From Pyrinomonadaceae bacterium (GTDB lineage: Bacteria; Acidobacteriota; Blastocatellia; Pyrinomonadales; Pyrinomonadaceae): a stretch of 47,043 nucleotides of DNA. Shown here one piece after another: positions 33,548 to 43,900 of this stretch (its first letter is position 1; each line of letters begins with the position of its first letter). The notes under the pieces were generated by a model. That model was not told the DNA's origin and did not search any database. It saw nothing but the letters and a program-made list of their open reading frames with translations. Made by a program: the position numbers and the translations under genes. The stretch spans positions 1-47,043 of the forward strand of contig JAJTWY010000024.1 in NCBI GenBank assembly GCA_021463165.1, in the 5' to 3' direction.

Positions 33548-34633
33548 ATGAGTGAAGCAGCACAGGTTGGAAATCCTTCGGACGTCCAGTTCTGCTCAAG
33601 TCTTGAAAATGCGGTTTGGCACAATCTCTCAGGCCCCAATGCATTTGAGAGCTGGCATTTCGATGCGGTGTCGGATGACGGTCGCGAGGCGCTGGTTGTG
33701 GCCTTTTATGACAACTATGTTCTTTCACCCAGATTTGTTCTGAATTCTACGTCGGCTGAGAATGTGACTTTTTCGGGCCGGCATCGATTTCCCGCGGTCT
33801 CATTTGTTTACTCGTTGGATGGCACGCCGATCCTGGCATCCGTTAACGAGTATGTTGAGGCTGATTTCCGAGCCTTGTCACCGCAGGGATGCGCTATCGG
33901 CGGGTCGTCATTTCAAATGGCCTCGGCAGGCTACGGGAATGGCTTTGTCGTTTCGATCGACCTCCCGACCTTCCGCGGACGACGAATTCGTGCTGAGATC
34001 GAATGGCTCCTGATCGAATCTGACCTCGATCAATGTGCTGACGGTGATTTTGCCGTCACATGGAATGCAGTGGCTCCTCGTGCAGATGTAAGCGGTAAGC
34101 TGCTGTTGATCGGCCGACGCGGAAAGATCCGCAAGACCATTAATTTCCGGGGAACTGGCTATCACGACCAGGTGTCGAGTGCCAACGTGCATTATCGGGA
34201 CCTTAGCTCAAGGATGTGGGGCCGAGCACACTACACTGATTCGACTGTGATATTCGATCGACTCGGCGGCGTACAGAAGAGGAATGCACCGGGTGCCTTT
34301 TACCTGATACGGAATGGAGAGATAGAGATCCGTCTGGCTGCGTGTGAGGCCACGGACTACCGCCGCGATCCGTGGGGGCTGCACATTCCGCGACGAATGA
34401 CGTTCACGGCCGACGACAGTACCCGGGTCAGGATAAAACCGTTACGCTCGTTCCGCTCCGGTTTTACGGAGGTAAAGATGTTGAGTGAGATAACTCTGAG
34501 TCTAAGAGACGGAAAACCTCGACGATCGGTTGGGATAACCGAATTCATCGACCCGAGTCGATTGAGAAACAGATTCTTCCGATGGATATCCGGCCTGAGG
34601 ATCGGAGGTGAAGACCGTTCACCATACTTCTGA
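33548..34633 (+). CDS. CrtC-like (hydroxyneurosporene synthase type) lipocalin-fold protein
   Basis: This encodes 361 residues, start ATG 33548 (a GTG three bases earlier is also possible). The protein has the double beta-barrel layout of CrtC carotenoid 1,2-hydratases: FESWHFDAVSDDGREALVVAFYDN at the N-terminus, FRGTGYHDQVSS near residue 198 (matching the GxGYxDHN motif of the family) and WGRAHYTDSTVIF. CrtC adds water across the terminal double bond of acyclic carotenoids, but distant members act as cyclases or have unknown substrates. No carotenoid gene is nearby, so the substrate is unassigned. Confidence 0.72.
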   Translation: MSEAAQVGNPSDVQFCSSLENAVWHNLSGPNAFESWHFDAVSDDGREALVVAFYDNYVLSPRFVLNSTSAENVTFSGRHRFPAVSFVYSLDGTPILASVNEYVEADFRALSPQGCAIGGSSFQMASAGYGNGFVVSIDLPTFRGRRIRAEIEWLLIESDLDQCADGDFAVTWNAVAPRADVSGKLLLIGRRGKIRKTINFRGTGYHDQVSSANVHYRDLSSRMWGRAHYTDSTVIFDRLGGVQKRNAPGAFYLIRNGEIEIRLAACEATDYRRDPWGLHIPRRMTFTADDSTRVRIKPLRSFRSGFTEVKMLSEITLSLRDGKPRRSVGITEFIDPSRLRNRFFRWISGLRIGGEDRSPYF

Positions 34634-34643
34634 AAGGAGGAAA

Positions 34644-34718
34644 TGGTAGCGCGTACGGGAGTCGAACCCGTCTTTCAAGATTGAGAATCTTGCGTCCTAA
34701 CCGATAGACGAACGCGCC
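34644..34718 (-). tRNA. tRNA-Glu (anticodon CTC)
   Basis: The minus strand folds as a standard cloverleaf: acceptor GGCGCGT/ACGCGCT (one G-U at the first pair), D arm GTCTATCGGTTAGGAC, anticodon stem CAAGA/TCTTG with loop TTCTCAA (anticodon CTC), variable AAAG, and T arm ACGGG/CCCGT with TTCGACT. A genomically encoded CCA follows discriminator A. The body is 72 nt, 75 nt with CCA. The anticodon reads GAG. Confidence 0.96.
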
Positions 34719-34821
34719 GTTGAAAACTCAACAAGTATAGACAAACACCTGCGATAACGCAATTCGGGCCGTGTGCAAGGTATTGTGTCGAGGGCTGGGC
34801 AACCTGCTTCCTTGACCTTGG

Positions 34822-34853
34822 TTGACTAGGTTCCTAAACTGAAATATTAGGAA
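34822..34853 (+). promoter_or_regulatory. aconitase promoter with palindromic operator
   Basis: TTGACT (34822-34827), 17 bases, TATTAG (34845-34850). Across the -10 element runs a perfect inverted repeat TTCCTAA (34831-34837), 9 bases, TTAGGAA (34847-34853). It is flanked by AGGTT and AACCT. The transcript would start about 12 bases before the ATG, giving a very short leader without a Shine-Dalgarno. Confidence 0.55.
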
Positions 34854-34868
34854 AAACCTACTAAACAT

Positions 34869-37739
34869 ATGAGTCATAACCTCTTTAATTCCCGGCAAAC
34901 GTTCATTACTGGCGGTGGCACGGAAGGTGTCTTTTATTCGCTTCCCGAACTTGAGAGACAGGGCCTCGGGACTGTTTCTCGCCTCCCGATATCGATCCGT
35001 ATCGTCCTTGAGTCGGTTCTGCGAAATTTTGATGGCGGACGGAAAGTGGGCGAGGCGAACGTCCGGGCCCTTGCTGCATGGAAAGCTAACGAGGAGAGGA
35101 CCGAGGAGATCCCTTTTGTGGTTGCACGGGTTGTCCTGCAGGATTTTACCGGGGTGCCGCTACTGGTCGATCTTGCGGCCATGCGCTCGGCGGTCCAACG
35201 ACTTGGCAAGGACCCTGGAGTAATCGAACCGCTTGTTCCCGTCGACCTTGTGATCGATCACTCGGTTCAAGTCGATTTTGCCGGAAGCGAGACTGCCTAT
35301 CAGCGGAATATGGAGATCGAGTTCAGGCGGAATGAACAACGTTATCGCTTTCTAAAATGGGGGACTCAGGCATTCAATGGCTTCAGTGTAGTGCCTCCGG
35401 GAATAGGGATCGTCCACCAGGTGAATCTCGAGTATCTCGCAAAGGGGGTGTTCGAGCGAGATGGCGTCTATTTTCCAGATTCGCTCGTAGGTACGGATTC
35501 GCATACGACCATGATCAACGGCGTCGGGATAGTCGGATGGGGCGTCGGGGGGATCGAGGCGGAGGCGGGAATGCTCGGGCAGCCAGTGTACTTTCTGACG
35601 CCGGACGTGGTTGGCGTCCATCTAACCGGCGAACTGTCCCAAGGGTCGACGGCGACGGATCTTGTGCTCCGGATCACTGAGATGTTGCGAAAGGCCAATG
35701 TTGTAGGTAAGTTCGTCGAATTTTTTGGCGAGGGAGCGGCGGCTCTGAATGCGACTGATCGAGCGACCATTGCGAATATGGCACCCGAGTATGGAGCGAC
35801 AATGGGCTTCTTTGGCGTGGACGAAAAAACGCTCGACTATTTCTCAAATACCGGTCGAAGTTTGGAACAGGTCGAGACGCTTCGAGCATATTACAAGGCG
35901 CAGGGAATGTTCGGTATCCCGCGCGATGGTGAGATCGACTATTCAGCGGTCATCGAACTGAATCTTGGTACGGTAAGGCCGGCGGTTGCGGGGCCGAAAC
36001 GTCCACAGGACAGGATCGAGCTTTCAAGCCTGGATGACCGATTTATTGAGCTTTTTACGAAACCCGTTGCAGATGGCGGTTACGGGAAGGCCGGCGAAGA
36101 TATTGAGCGCCGTTTTCCGGTTTCGATAGGATCTCATTTGCACGAGACCGTCGTTGGCGGCGGCGAGCAGCGCTCAGCGTCGTTGCCCGAATCGATACAC
36201 GGTCTGGTATCGCCTGACAATACCAATGTCGAAACTGAGATCGAGATGGCGAACAACAGGCCAACCCCGGACAGGATCGATTCGTCGGATCTCGATGCGC
36301 TCCCTGTTGATACGACCATAGGGCACGGCGACGTGCTTATCGCCGCGATAACGTCGTGCACCAACACGTCTAATCCGGCTGTCATGATTGCGGCCGGCAT
36401 CGTTGCAAAGAAGGCGGCAGAAAGAGGCTTGAAGGTTCCTCCCTATGTCAAGACCTCATTGGCACCGGGATCACGAGTTGTGACGGAGTATCTCGAACGT
36501 ACGGGCCTGCAGCGGTACTTGAACGAGGTTGGATTTGATCTCGTGGGGTATGGATGCACAACCTGTATCGGCAACTCAGGCCCTCTTGACCCGTCGATCG
36601 AAGAGCAGGTTGTCGAGAACGACCTGATCGCCGCCTCCGTTCTTTCAGGCAACCGCAACTTCGAAGCGCGCGTCCATCAGAATGTTAAGGCGAATTTCTT
36701 GATGTCTCCGCCGTTGGTTGTCGCCTACGCACTGGCAGGTACCGTCATCCGAGATATTTATGGGCAGCCGATCGGTCAGGATAAGGACGGTAATGCGGTC
36801 TTTCTGAAAGATATCTGGGCGTCGCTGGATGAGGTTCGCGAAATGCTCGCGGCGGCATTCGACCCTGAGACGTACAAACGTCTTTACTCGAAATTCGCGG
36901 AGCAGAATCCTTTATGGAATGACATTGAATCCAGTATCGGGCAGATCTACGAATGGGATAAGGAGTCGACCTATATTCAAGAACCACCGTTCTTTGAAGA
37001 CTTCTCGATGTCGACGGGCTCGTTCTCGGATATCATCGGCGCGAGGGCGTTGGCCATATTTGGCGATTCGGTTACGACGGATCATATTTCTCCGGCTGGA
37101 GCGATCAAGGCAAATTCGCCGGCTGGCAGATACTTGCAGGAGCACGGAGTGGCACCGGCTGACTTCAACTCATACGGCTCGCGGCGGGGGAACGATCGGG
37201 TAATGCTTAGAGGCACTTTCGCTAATGTCCGTATCAAGAATTTGATGGTTTCGCCGGTCGAGGGCGGTTTCACGAAAATGCAGCCATCAGGTGAGGAAAC
37301 CACGATCTACGACGCGGCGATGCAGTATAAGGCGGGACGGATCCCGCAGGTGATCTTTGCGGGGAAAGAATACGGTACCGGAAGTTCGAGGGATTGGGCC
37401 GCAAAAGGCACGGCGCTGATGGGGGTTAAAGCTGTCGTCGCAGAATCATTTGAACGTATCCACCGGTCGAACCTGGTAGGTATGGGCGTGCTGCCTCTCC
37501 AGTTTAAGGATGGGGATTCGGCTGCGACCCTTGAGCTTGATGGCAGCGAGACCTTCGACCTGGTTGGCCTTGGCGCCGATACCGTTCGTCCGCGGCAAGA
37601 CGTGACGCTTCGTGTAACGCGAGGTGACGGAGAGACGTCTGAGCACTCGCTAACCTTGCGTATCGATACGCCGATCGAGATCGAATACTACAAGAATGGC
37701 GGTATTTTGCCGTTTGTTCTGCGTCAACTGATCTCGTAA
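34869..37739 (+). CDS. acnA: Aconitate hydratase A
   Basis: The 956-residue protein has the aconitase/IRP layout. The [4Fe-4S] ligands are Cys497 (in [12 protein letters not shown]), Cys563 and Cys566 (in [14 protein letters not shown]). Domain 4 has [16 protein letters not shown] with substrate-binding Ser/Arg residues. [32 protein letters not shown] lies near residue 205. It interconverts citrate and isocitrate through cis-aconitate in the TCA cycle. The length and the domain order (1-2-3-linker-4) match the AcnA type rather than AcnB. It is preceded by a short leader and a palindrome over the promoter, which suggests regulation by iron, redox or a similar signal. Confidence 0.97.
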   Translation: MSHNLFNSRQTFITGGGTEGVFYSLPELERQGLGTVSRLPISIRIVLESVLRNFDGGRKVGEANVRALAAWKANEERTEEIPFVVARVVLQDFTGVPLLVDLAAMRSAVQRLGKDPGVIEPLVPVDLVIDHSVQVDFAGSETAYQRNMEIEFRRNEQRYRFLKWGTQAFNGFSVVPPGIGIVHQVNLEYLAKGVFERDGVYFPDSLVGTDSHTTMINGVGIVGWGVGGIEAEAGMLGQPVYFLTPDVVGVHLTGELSQGSTATDLVLRITEMLRKANVVGKFVEFFGEGAAALNATDRATIANMAPEYGATMGFFGVDEKTLDYFSNTGRSLEQVETLRAYYKAQGMFGIPRDGEIDYSAVIELNLGTVRPAVAGPKRPQDRIELSSLDDRFIELFTKPVADGGYGKAGEDIERRFPVSIGSHLHETVVGGGEQRSASLPESIHGLVSPDNTNVETEIEMANNRPTPDRIDSSDLDALPVDTTIGHGDVLIAAITSCTNTSNPAVMIAAGIVAKKAAERGLKVPPYVKTSLAPGSRVVTEYLERTGLQRYLNEVGFDLVGYGCTTCIGNSGPLDPSIEEQVVENDLIAASVLSGNRNFEARVHQNVKANFLMSPPLVVAYALAGTVIRDIYGQPIGQDKDGNAVFLKDIWASLDEVREMLAAAFDPETYKRLYSKFAEQNPLWNDIESSIGQIYEWDKESTYIQEPPFFEDFSMSTGSFSDIIGARALAIFGDSVTTDHISPAGAIKANSPAGRYLQEHGVAPADFNSYGSRRGNDRVMLRGTFANVRIKNLMVSPVEGGFTKMQPSGEETTIYDAAMQYKAGRIPQVIFAGKEYGTGSSRDWAAKGTALMGVKAVVAESFERIHRSNLVGMGVLPLQFKDGDSAATLELDGSETFDLVGLGADTVRPRQDVTLRVTRGDGETSEHSLTLRIDTPIEIEYYKNGGILPFVLRQLIS

Positions 37740-37831
37740 ATTACTTGTTTTCGCAGGCCAATAGTGTTAAGTTTACGAGTTTGAGTAAGATCTTTTTTCT
37801 GCTTCTGTTTGGCATTTGTTGGAGATTTACC

Positions 37832-40417
37832 ATGAAAAGAACTGCCACTTTCGTACTGATATTTATGTTCGTTTTGGCTGGCTTTCCTTCGGCGTTTGGC
37901 CAACGGTCTGCTGATATTAGACTTGCAAAACGTCTCGTTGCGGCGGGTATCTTTGAGCACGTCAGGGCTATCAGCGACGGCCCCGGGGTCCTTGTTCGGT
38001 GGAACATGAAGACTGAGACGGGGGTTTCGGCCTACGATGTCTATCGCAGGGACGGTGCAGATTATGTACGAGTCACGCCGAACATGATCGCTGGCTCCGC
38101 GGCGAGACACCGTGAACGAGTTGCCTATGGCGAGCAGTATCAGTTCTTTGATCTTGACGGCAGTACAGGCAGCGAGTATCTCGTTGAGGGGCTCGCGCTG
38201 GACGGTCGACGCTTCAGAAGCAAACCGGTAATTACCGAAGGTGTAAAAAGTGTTGAAGCGGAGGTCGGTACGTCGTCTGAGGTGTTCGCGCGGGCAAGGG
38301 TTTCGACAAATGCGAATATCGAGAATAGAAGTGCGACCCTAACCGGGGAGCTTAAAGATCTTGTTGGCCTCTACGAACAGGAACCTGACCCGGAAATGCA
38401 GCAGTGGGTAGCCTCGCGGCCCGGGGCTAAGATAATGGTTAGGAAAGATGGATTCTACCGCGTACCTGCTGCACAACTTAGCTCCGCTGGCTTTCCGGTC
38501 GCTTCCGATCCTACAAAGTGGCGTCTGTTCATGAACGGGGTCGAGCAGGCGATCATCGTGGGCCCAAATGCCCAATACATAGAGTTTTACGGAAAAGGGC
38601 TGGAGACTGCCGAGACTGATATCCGCTACTACTACCTGATCGCGGATGGGGTTGAGGGTAAGCGCATTGGGACAAAGGTGCTCAGGGCCGCTGTCGGCGC
38701 TGCGACGGCCCGACGATTTCCGGTCGTTGCCGGCAAAAAAGAGCGAGTATTCTTTGACCCGACGATCCTTAATGGCCCCGAGGAGAATTATTTTGGAGGG
38801 ATCTTCAACGATAATCCGGGACGCATCAACTTCAATCTGAACGCCATCGACGAAACGGCGTCGACCGCAAGACTCGATGTCTCTTGTGTTGGTTTTACGA
38901 TCAATCAGCATCAAGTATCTGTTAAGATCAATGGCCACGACCTGACACCAGCATTTACTCAGTTCGGCCGGGTGCCGATGTCAGGGAGTTTTCAGATCCC
39001 TATCTCATTCCTTCAGGAGGGAACTAATCAACTCGAACTTCGCTCCAGCGCGGCGGGCGATCAGATCCTTTTTGACAAGGTCGAGGTGAGCTATGATCGT
39101 CGATATGTTGCAGAGCTTGATAAGCTGTCGTTTTCGACGCCGGGCTATAAGCGTGTTGCCATAGAAGGCTTTTCATCGCCTTCGGTTCGCGTCTTCGACG
39201 TCACATTCGACGGAAATCCTGTCCTGATCTCGAATGTTTCAGTAGCCGAAGGAACGTCTGGATATACTGCGAGTATCCCTTCATCTCGGGTGATGGTCGG
39301 CTATGCGCTTGACGATTCTGCCTTACTTCAATCGCCGGGTATTCTAATGAACACGCCGTCACTGCTTTCGCTCGAATCGAATGAGGCCGACATGCTGATA
39401 ATTTCAGATCCGACGCCGAGTTTTCTTGCCGTTGCAAACTCCTGGGCAGATTACAGGCGAAGCAGTTTAGGCGGTGGACTCAATACCCGGGTGATCAGCA
39501 TTGCCGATGTGTATGATGAGTTTAACTATGGGACCTCTGGCGCGGACGCAATAAGATCATTCCTTGAATACGCAACCGAGAATTGGACCAAGGCTCCGAA
39601 ATATGTACTCCTGATCGGGGATACGACTTATGATCCTCGGAACTATGAGGGGTTTGGCTACCTCGATCTGGTCCCGTCAAAGAATGTACCGCTTATTCTG
39701 GGTGAGAGTGTTAGCGACGAGGCTTTGGGCGACTTTGATGACGATGGCCTTTCGGACATCGCCATTGGCCGAATTGCGGCCAGGAACGCCACGCAGATCA
39801 CCACAGCGTTCAACAAGACCAAGAACTTCGAGCTGAATCAGCAGAACTATAACCGCGGGGCTCTTTTTGCCCATGATATCCCTATAGGCTTTGATTTTGA
39901 AGCTATGAACGTCCAGATGAGCCAGGAGCTGCCGGCTGGTACGCCAGTGAGCATGGTCAGCTCAGGGGATACAAATGCCGGACAGACGCTTATTCAGCGG
40001 ATGAACGAAGGAAAGCTATTGGTCAACTATTCAGGCCATGGCGCGGTCGGTCTCTGGTCCGGCAGCAGCTTTTTCAGTAATAGCTCAGTCCCCCAATTGA
40101 CCAATTTAGACAACCCTAGTATCTATGTAATGCTCACCTGCCTGTCGGGATATTTTGTCAGGCCGAACGGCGACTCACTCTCCGAGACGTTGCTCTTTGC
40201 CCCCGGCGGTGGTGCTGCAGCAGCTTGGGCATCAACATCCGAGACAACGCCTGACATCCAATTGGCAATGGGACTCAGATTCGCTGAACAGATGTCATCC
40301 GGAAATCTCGACCGAATCGGCGATCTCATCCGCGATGCCAAGACCGTGATCCCCTCCGGAGCCGACGTGCGGCTTTCATGGGTTCTCCATGGCGATCCCG
40401 CACTAAAGGTTCCTTAA
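37832..40417 (+). CDS. C25-family (gingipain-type) cysteine peptidase, secreted
   Basis: I chose ATG 37832: GGAG stands 8 bases upstream and a signal peptide follows (MKRTATFVLIFMFVLAGF, cleavage near AFGQR). The 861-residue protein has an N-terminal beta-sandwich-like region, including a fibronectin-like VLVRWNMKTETGVSAYDVYRRDGADYVRV. The peptidase domain has YVLLIGDTTYDPRNY and the catalytic pair His736 (NYSGHGAVG) and Cys770 (MLTCLSGYF). It ends at LHGDPALKVP with no visible type IX secretion tail. The peptidase is probably exported through the general pathway. It precedes the giant surface-protein gene and may process extracellular proteins. Confidence 0.9.
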   Translation: MKRTATFVLIFMFVLAGFPSAFGQRSADIRLAKRLVAAGIFEHVRAISDGPGVLVRWNMKTETGVSAYDVYRRDGADYVRVTPNMIAGSAARHRERVAYGEQYQFFDLDGSTGSEYLVEGLALDGRRFRSKPVITEGVKSVEAEVGTSSEVFARARVSTNANIENRSATLTGELKDLVGLYEQEPDPEMQQWVASRPGAKIMVRKDGFYRVPAAQLSSAGFPVASDPTKWRLFMNGVEQAIIVGPNAQYIEFYGKGLETAETDIRYYYLIADGVEGKRIGTKVLRAAVGAATARRFPVVAGKKERVFFDPTILNGPEENYFGGIFNDNPGRINFNLNAIDETASTARLDVSCVGFTINQHQVSVKINGHDLTPAFTQFGRVPMSGSFQIPISFLQEGTNQLELRSSAAGDQILFDKVEVSYDRRYVAELDKLSFSTPGYKRVAIEGFSSPSVRVFDVTFDGNPVLISNVSVAEGTSGYTASIPSSRVMVGYALDDSALLQSPGILMNTPSLLSLESNEADMLIISDPTPSFLAVANSWADYRRSSLGGGLNTRVISIADVYDEFNYGTSGADAIRSFLEYATENWTKAPKYVLLIGDTTYDPRNYEGFGYLDLVPSKNVPLILGESVSDEALGDFDDDGLSDIAIGRIAARNATQITTAFNKTKNFELNQQNYNRGALFAHDIPIGFDFEAMNVQMSQELPAGTPVSMVSSGDTNAGQTLIQRMNEGKLLVNYSGHGAVGLWSGSSFFSNSSVPQLTNLDNPSIYVMLTCLSGYFVRPNGDSLSETLLFAPGGGAAAAWASTSETTPDIQLAMGLRFAEQMSSGNLDRIGDLIRDAKTVIPSGADVRLSWVLHGDPALKVP

Positions 40418-40441
40418 ACCGCTCGATATAAATTGGAAAAT

Positions 40442-40472
40442 GGGCTGTCCGACAAGGCAGTCCTTTTTCTTT
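40442..40472 (+). terminator. Intrinsic terminator after the C25 peptidase gene
   Basis: GGGCTGTC (40442-40449) and GGCAGTCC (40456-40463) pair with two G-U pairs around a 6-base loop. TTTTTCTTT follows. It separates the peptidase transcript from the giant-protein gene. Confidence 0.8.
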
Positions 40473-40580
40473 GGGGAGGCTCCGGCTGAGTAGGCCTCTC
40501 ACAGCAAAATGGCCGCCCGCCGCGGCCGCTTTTCGGTGTGGGCGACTCCTGGATCGCGTAGCTGCACTTATAAGGAATGC

Positions 40581-40608
40581 TTGACAGGAACACTATTATC
40601 CCTATAAT
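40581..40608 (+). promoter_or_regulatory. Near-consensus sigma-70 promoter of the giant gene
   Basis: TTGACA (40581-40586) and TATAAT (40603-40608) are both perfect matches with a 16-base spacer. Transcription would start near 40615, about 108 bases before the leader ORF and 300 before the giant ORF. Confidence 0.8.
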
Positions 40609-40641
40609 TACAAGAAATCATTTAATAATAACTATTTACTA

Positions 40642-40704
40642 TTGTTCGCCGTTGCTTTTCGGCAATCCCGCTCAACCGATGTAATAGGCATCGGCGACGA
40701 ACAA
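40642..40704 (+). ncRNA. Candidate structured 5' leader (three-way junction)
   Basis: TTGTTCG (40642-40648) pairs perfectly with CGAACAA (40698-40704), enclosing two hairpins: GTTGC/GCAAT around 40651-40666 and CCGATG/CATCGG around a 7-base loop (40676-40694). The closing stem ends 2 bases before the GGAGGAG ribosome binding site of the leader ORF. No match to a riboswitch class that I know. It could be a regulatory leader. Confidence 0.5.
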
Positions 40705-40722
40705 CCGGAGGAGTGAGGAACT

Positions 40723-40911
40723 ATGCCAATTGAAATGCGGGTGGGCCGCGCTGGCAAGGTCAGCGTGGCGATTGCTTTTCAGTTTTGTGGCATTTCGTCA
40801 GAGGGGCTTTCGTTTCCGCCTCTGTCAGAACCCGCCGGTTTTCGCATTCATCATCGTACGAACGCTCTCCGTCAGATCATTTCCGCAGACGACCTCGGAG
40901 GTTACATATAA
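40723..40911 (+). CDS. 62-codon leader ORF directly before the giant gene
   Basis: ATG 40723 is preceded by GGAGGAG at 9 bases spacing, the strongest ribosome binding site in this part. The peptide starts MPIEMRVGRAGKVSVAIAFQF and has a hydrophobic region near residues 12-22. It is otherwise unremarkable and I recognise no family. Its TAA at 40909-40911 is immediately followed by the ATG of the giant gene, whose own ribosome binding site GGAGG (40897-40901) lies inside it. This arrangement favours translational coupling, so the ORF may act through its translation rather than its product. Without conservation data it is only a candidate. Confidence 0.5.
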   Translation: MPIEMRVGRAGKVSVAIAFQFCGISSEGLSFPPLSEPAGFRIHHRTNALRQIISADDLGGYI

Positions 40912-43900
40912 ATGAGCCGTATGACCGCACGCCCTTTTACCCGCTTTCGCTTTTTCGTATTCATCGCAGGCGCAATAGTGTTTGCCGGAATAGGTATTGG
41001 TGCGACAGCCTCCGCCGCCAGCGTCGAACTGCACCTCGGGCTTGTTGAATCACTCAAAGGGCTTCTTGGAGATCGGGCTCAGCCGTTTCAAGGACTGATC
41101 GAGAGCGAGACTGGGTCTGCTGTTACTTCTGCTGGGGTTACGTACTATTCTCAGGGCAATCTCGCGCCAAATCTAACAAGCAGCTGGAATACCATACCAT
41201 CTGGTGGTGGGTCGCCTCCGCCAAATTTCACCGGTGGTGACGTCTTTGTAATCCAGAATGGTCACAATATGACGACCACCGCGGCTTGGTCTGTGTCGGG
41301 AACATTATCAAAGGTTCATATCGAGAGTGGCGGTATACTAACGGCAACAAATGTTGTTACGATGGCGGCAGCAACTACCTTTCGGATTGATGCCGGCGGT
41401 ACCTATGTTCATAGCAACACCTCAGCATACGGTTCGAGCATATTTCAGGGCATCGAGGACTTTGACCCGGCCAGTACGGTGATTATCACAAATTCAAATA
41501 GCACTGGGCCGAGCAGTGTGACTTTTGGCAATTTGACGATTAACGCACCCACTCTCTCAAGCAATATTCAATGCGGAGGTGGGCTAACGACCATAAATGG
41601 GAATTTGGCGGTAATCAGTACCAACGCATCTGAGTTTCGTTTGGCTGCAAATACGACCCAAACGATTACGGTTGGAAAGGACGTGATCATTCAGGGCGGG
41701 ACGCTAAACATAGCCAGCGGAAGTGCCGGAATCACAACACTAGACATCGGTGGTAGTTTTAACCAGACCGGTGGAATCTGGACGACGAATAGCACAAGCA
41801 ATCAAGCGGTTAACTTCACTGGAGGAACTTCCTCCGTCTCCTTCATCCAGTCTGCTGGTACGTTTGCGAACAGCCGCATCAACTATGCGGTGTCGAGTGG
41901 AAAGACCCTGAATCTAACCGACGACTTTCCGCTGGCTCTTGGTCGCTCGCTTACCGTGAACGGAGTACTGAATTGCGGGACCAAGGCTGTAACCGGTTCT
42001 TCAACATTTTTTGTACTTTCGTCTGGGGCAACGCTGGGTATTGGGAGCACCGCTGGTATATCTTCGTCCGGGGCAACCGGAAATGTCCAAACCACGTCTC
42101 GTTCTTTCAGTCCGGGTGCAAGCTATGTTTACAATGGCTCAGCGGCACAAGTAACTGGTAGTGGGCTTCCTTCGACGGTCAATAACCTAACGGTCAATAA
42201 CGCGTCTGGCGTTACATTGGGTGCACCCGTAGAAATAGGAGGCATACTTGAGTTAACGGCCGGCAATTTTATCACCACCAACACTAACCTGCTTACTGTG
42301 ACGAACACCGCAGTCGGGGCGATCTCAGGCGGAGGGCCGGCGTCCTATGTTAGTGGCCCCATCGCTCGCGACGTCGTCACCGGGGCAGGGCCATATGTTT
42401 TTCCGACCGGAAAAGGCTCGTTTAATCCGTTAGAGATTTTGAATCCGGCATCTGCCGGAACAGTTAGGGTGCGCGCCGAGGTATTCGATACGGGTTCGGG
42501 CGGTACCGCCGGCACTGGCCTCTCGTCGCTCAAGACGAATCGCTTTTGGCAGGCAAAGGAGACTTCTGGATCGTTTACAAGTGCTACGGTTCGGCTGACG
42601 GATACTACAGTTGCTACCGGCGATCTGATCGGGCAGTACATAAACAACAGCAACGACAATCCGGTTGGTACCTACGATTCCGTCGGCGGCACTGTCGTCC
42701 CAGGCACGACGATAACGTCGAATCCGATGTCGTCCGTTAGCTTCTTTAGTATTGGTTCGTCGTCACCTCCTGGCGAAACATCGGCGAATCTCGATGGCAG
42801 CGGCAACGTGACCATAACCGATGAGAACGGCGGTACGAGCAACGATACGCTGACGATGACCTGCAGCGGCGGGGTTCTGACCATTACCTCGAACGTAACG
42901 ATAGGCGCCGGGCCCGGATTTACCCAGAGCGGGCCAAATGCGGTGACGATCCTTGTGGGGTCGATAACCGGAAGCCTCACGATAAATACTCTCGGCGGGA
43001 ATGATTCACTCACCATCGATCTGTCAGGATGTGACTTCATCAATGACGGTGCCGGCGGCGGTCTGTTCTTTAATGGCGGAGCGGCGGGAGACGACGCCCT
43101 CAATATTGCGGGCTACTCGGGTGGTACAACCACCTATAACTACACGAACGCGAACGACGGCAACGTGGTCATTGCGGGCGGTACGCGTACGGGTACGATC
43201 ACGTACACTGGCCTCGAACCGATAGCAAACTCAGGAACTGCGACTGATGTAATATTCAATCTGCCTTCGGCCTCGGCAAACAACGCGACGCTCGCAGATA
43301 TCGGGAGCGGGATGACGCGGCTTAGTGCGCCGACATTCGAGCAGACCGATTTTGCCACGCCGACCGGCTCGGTGACGCTCAATCGCGGACATGTCGACGA
43401 CACTTTGAATGTTAGCACCGCCCTTCCGAGCTTCCCTACGCTAAACGTAGGTACCGCGGTGTCGCCATTTAGAAATTTCTTTATTAATGGCACGGTGACT
43501 CTTGCCGTAGACAAAAACTTGACCGCCTTTGCCCGCATTGGAATGGGCGTCACCGGTATTACAGCAACTGGAAACGGTGCCGTCAGCCTGACTTCGGAAT
43601 CAAACATCCTCCTGACCGGCGGCCCGGGAATCAGCGTGGTCAACGGTGACATGACGCTCAATGCAAACCAGCAGGCGACGCCGACGGCGGGCTATTTCCA
43701 GGCCGTCATTGTTAATTCCACGCTCTCGACCAGTGGCCGCGGGAATATCGTTATCAACGGCAAAGGCGGCAGTGATACGGTGGTCGCCTCGGGCACAACC
43801 GCAAGTGTCGGTGTCAATGTTACAGACTCCGGGTTAGTGAGTTCGACAAGCACGGCGGCGGATGCCGGTCTTATTACGATCGATGCCCGGAGTGGTAACG

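Noticed and set aside
40642..40704. c-di-GMP-I (GEMM) riboswitch
   Set aside because: The GNRA tetraloop hairpin and the conserved CGCAAAGCC core are missing.
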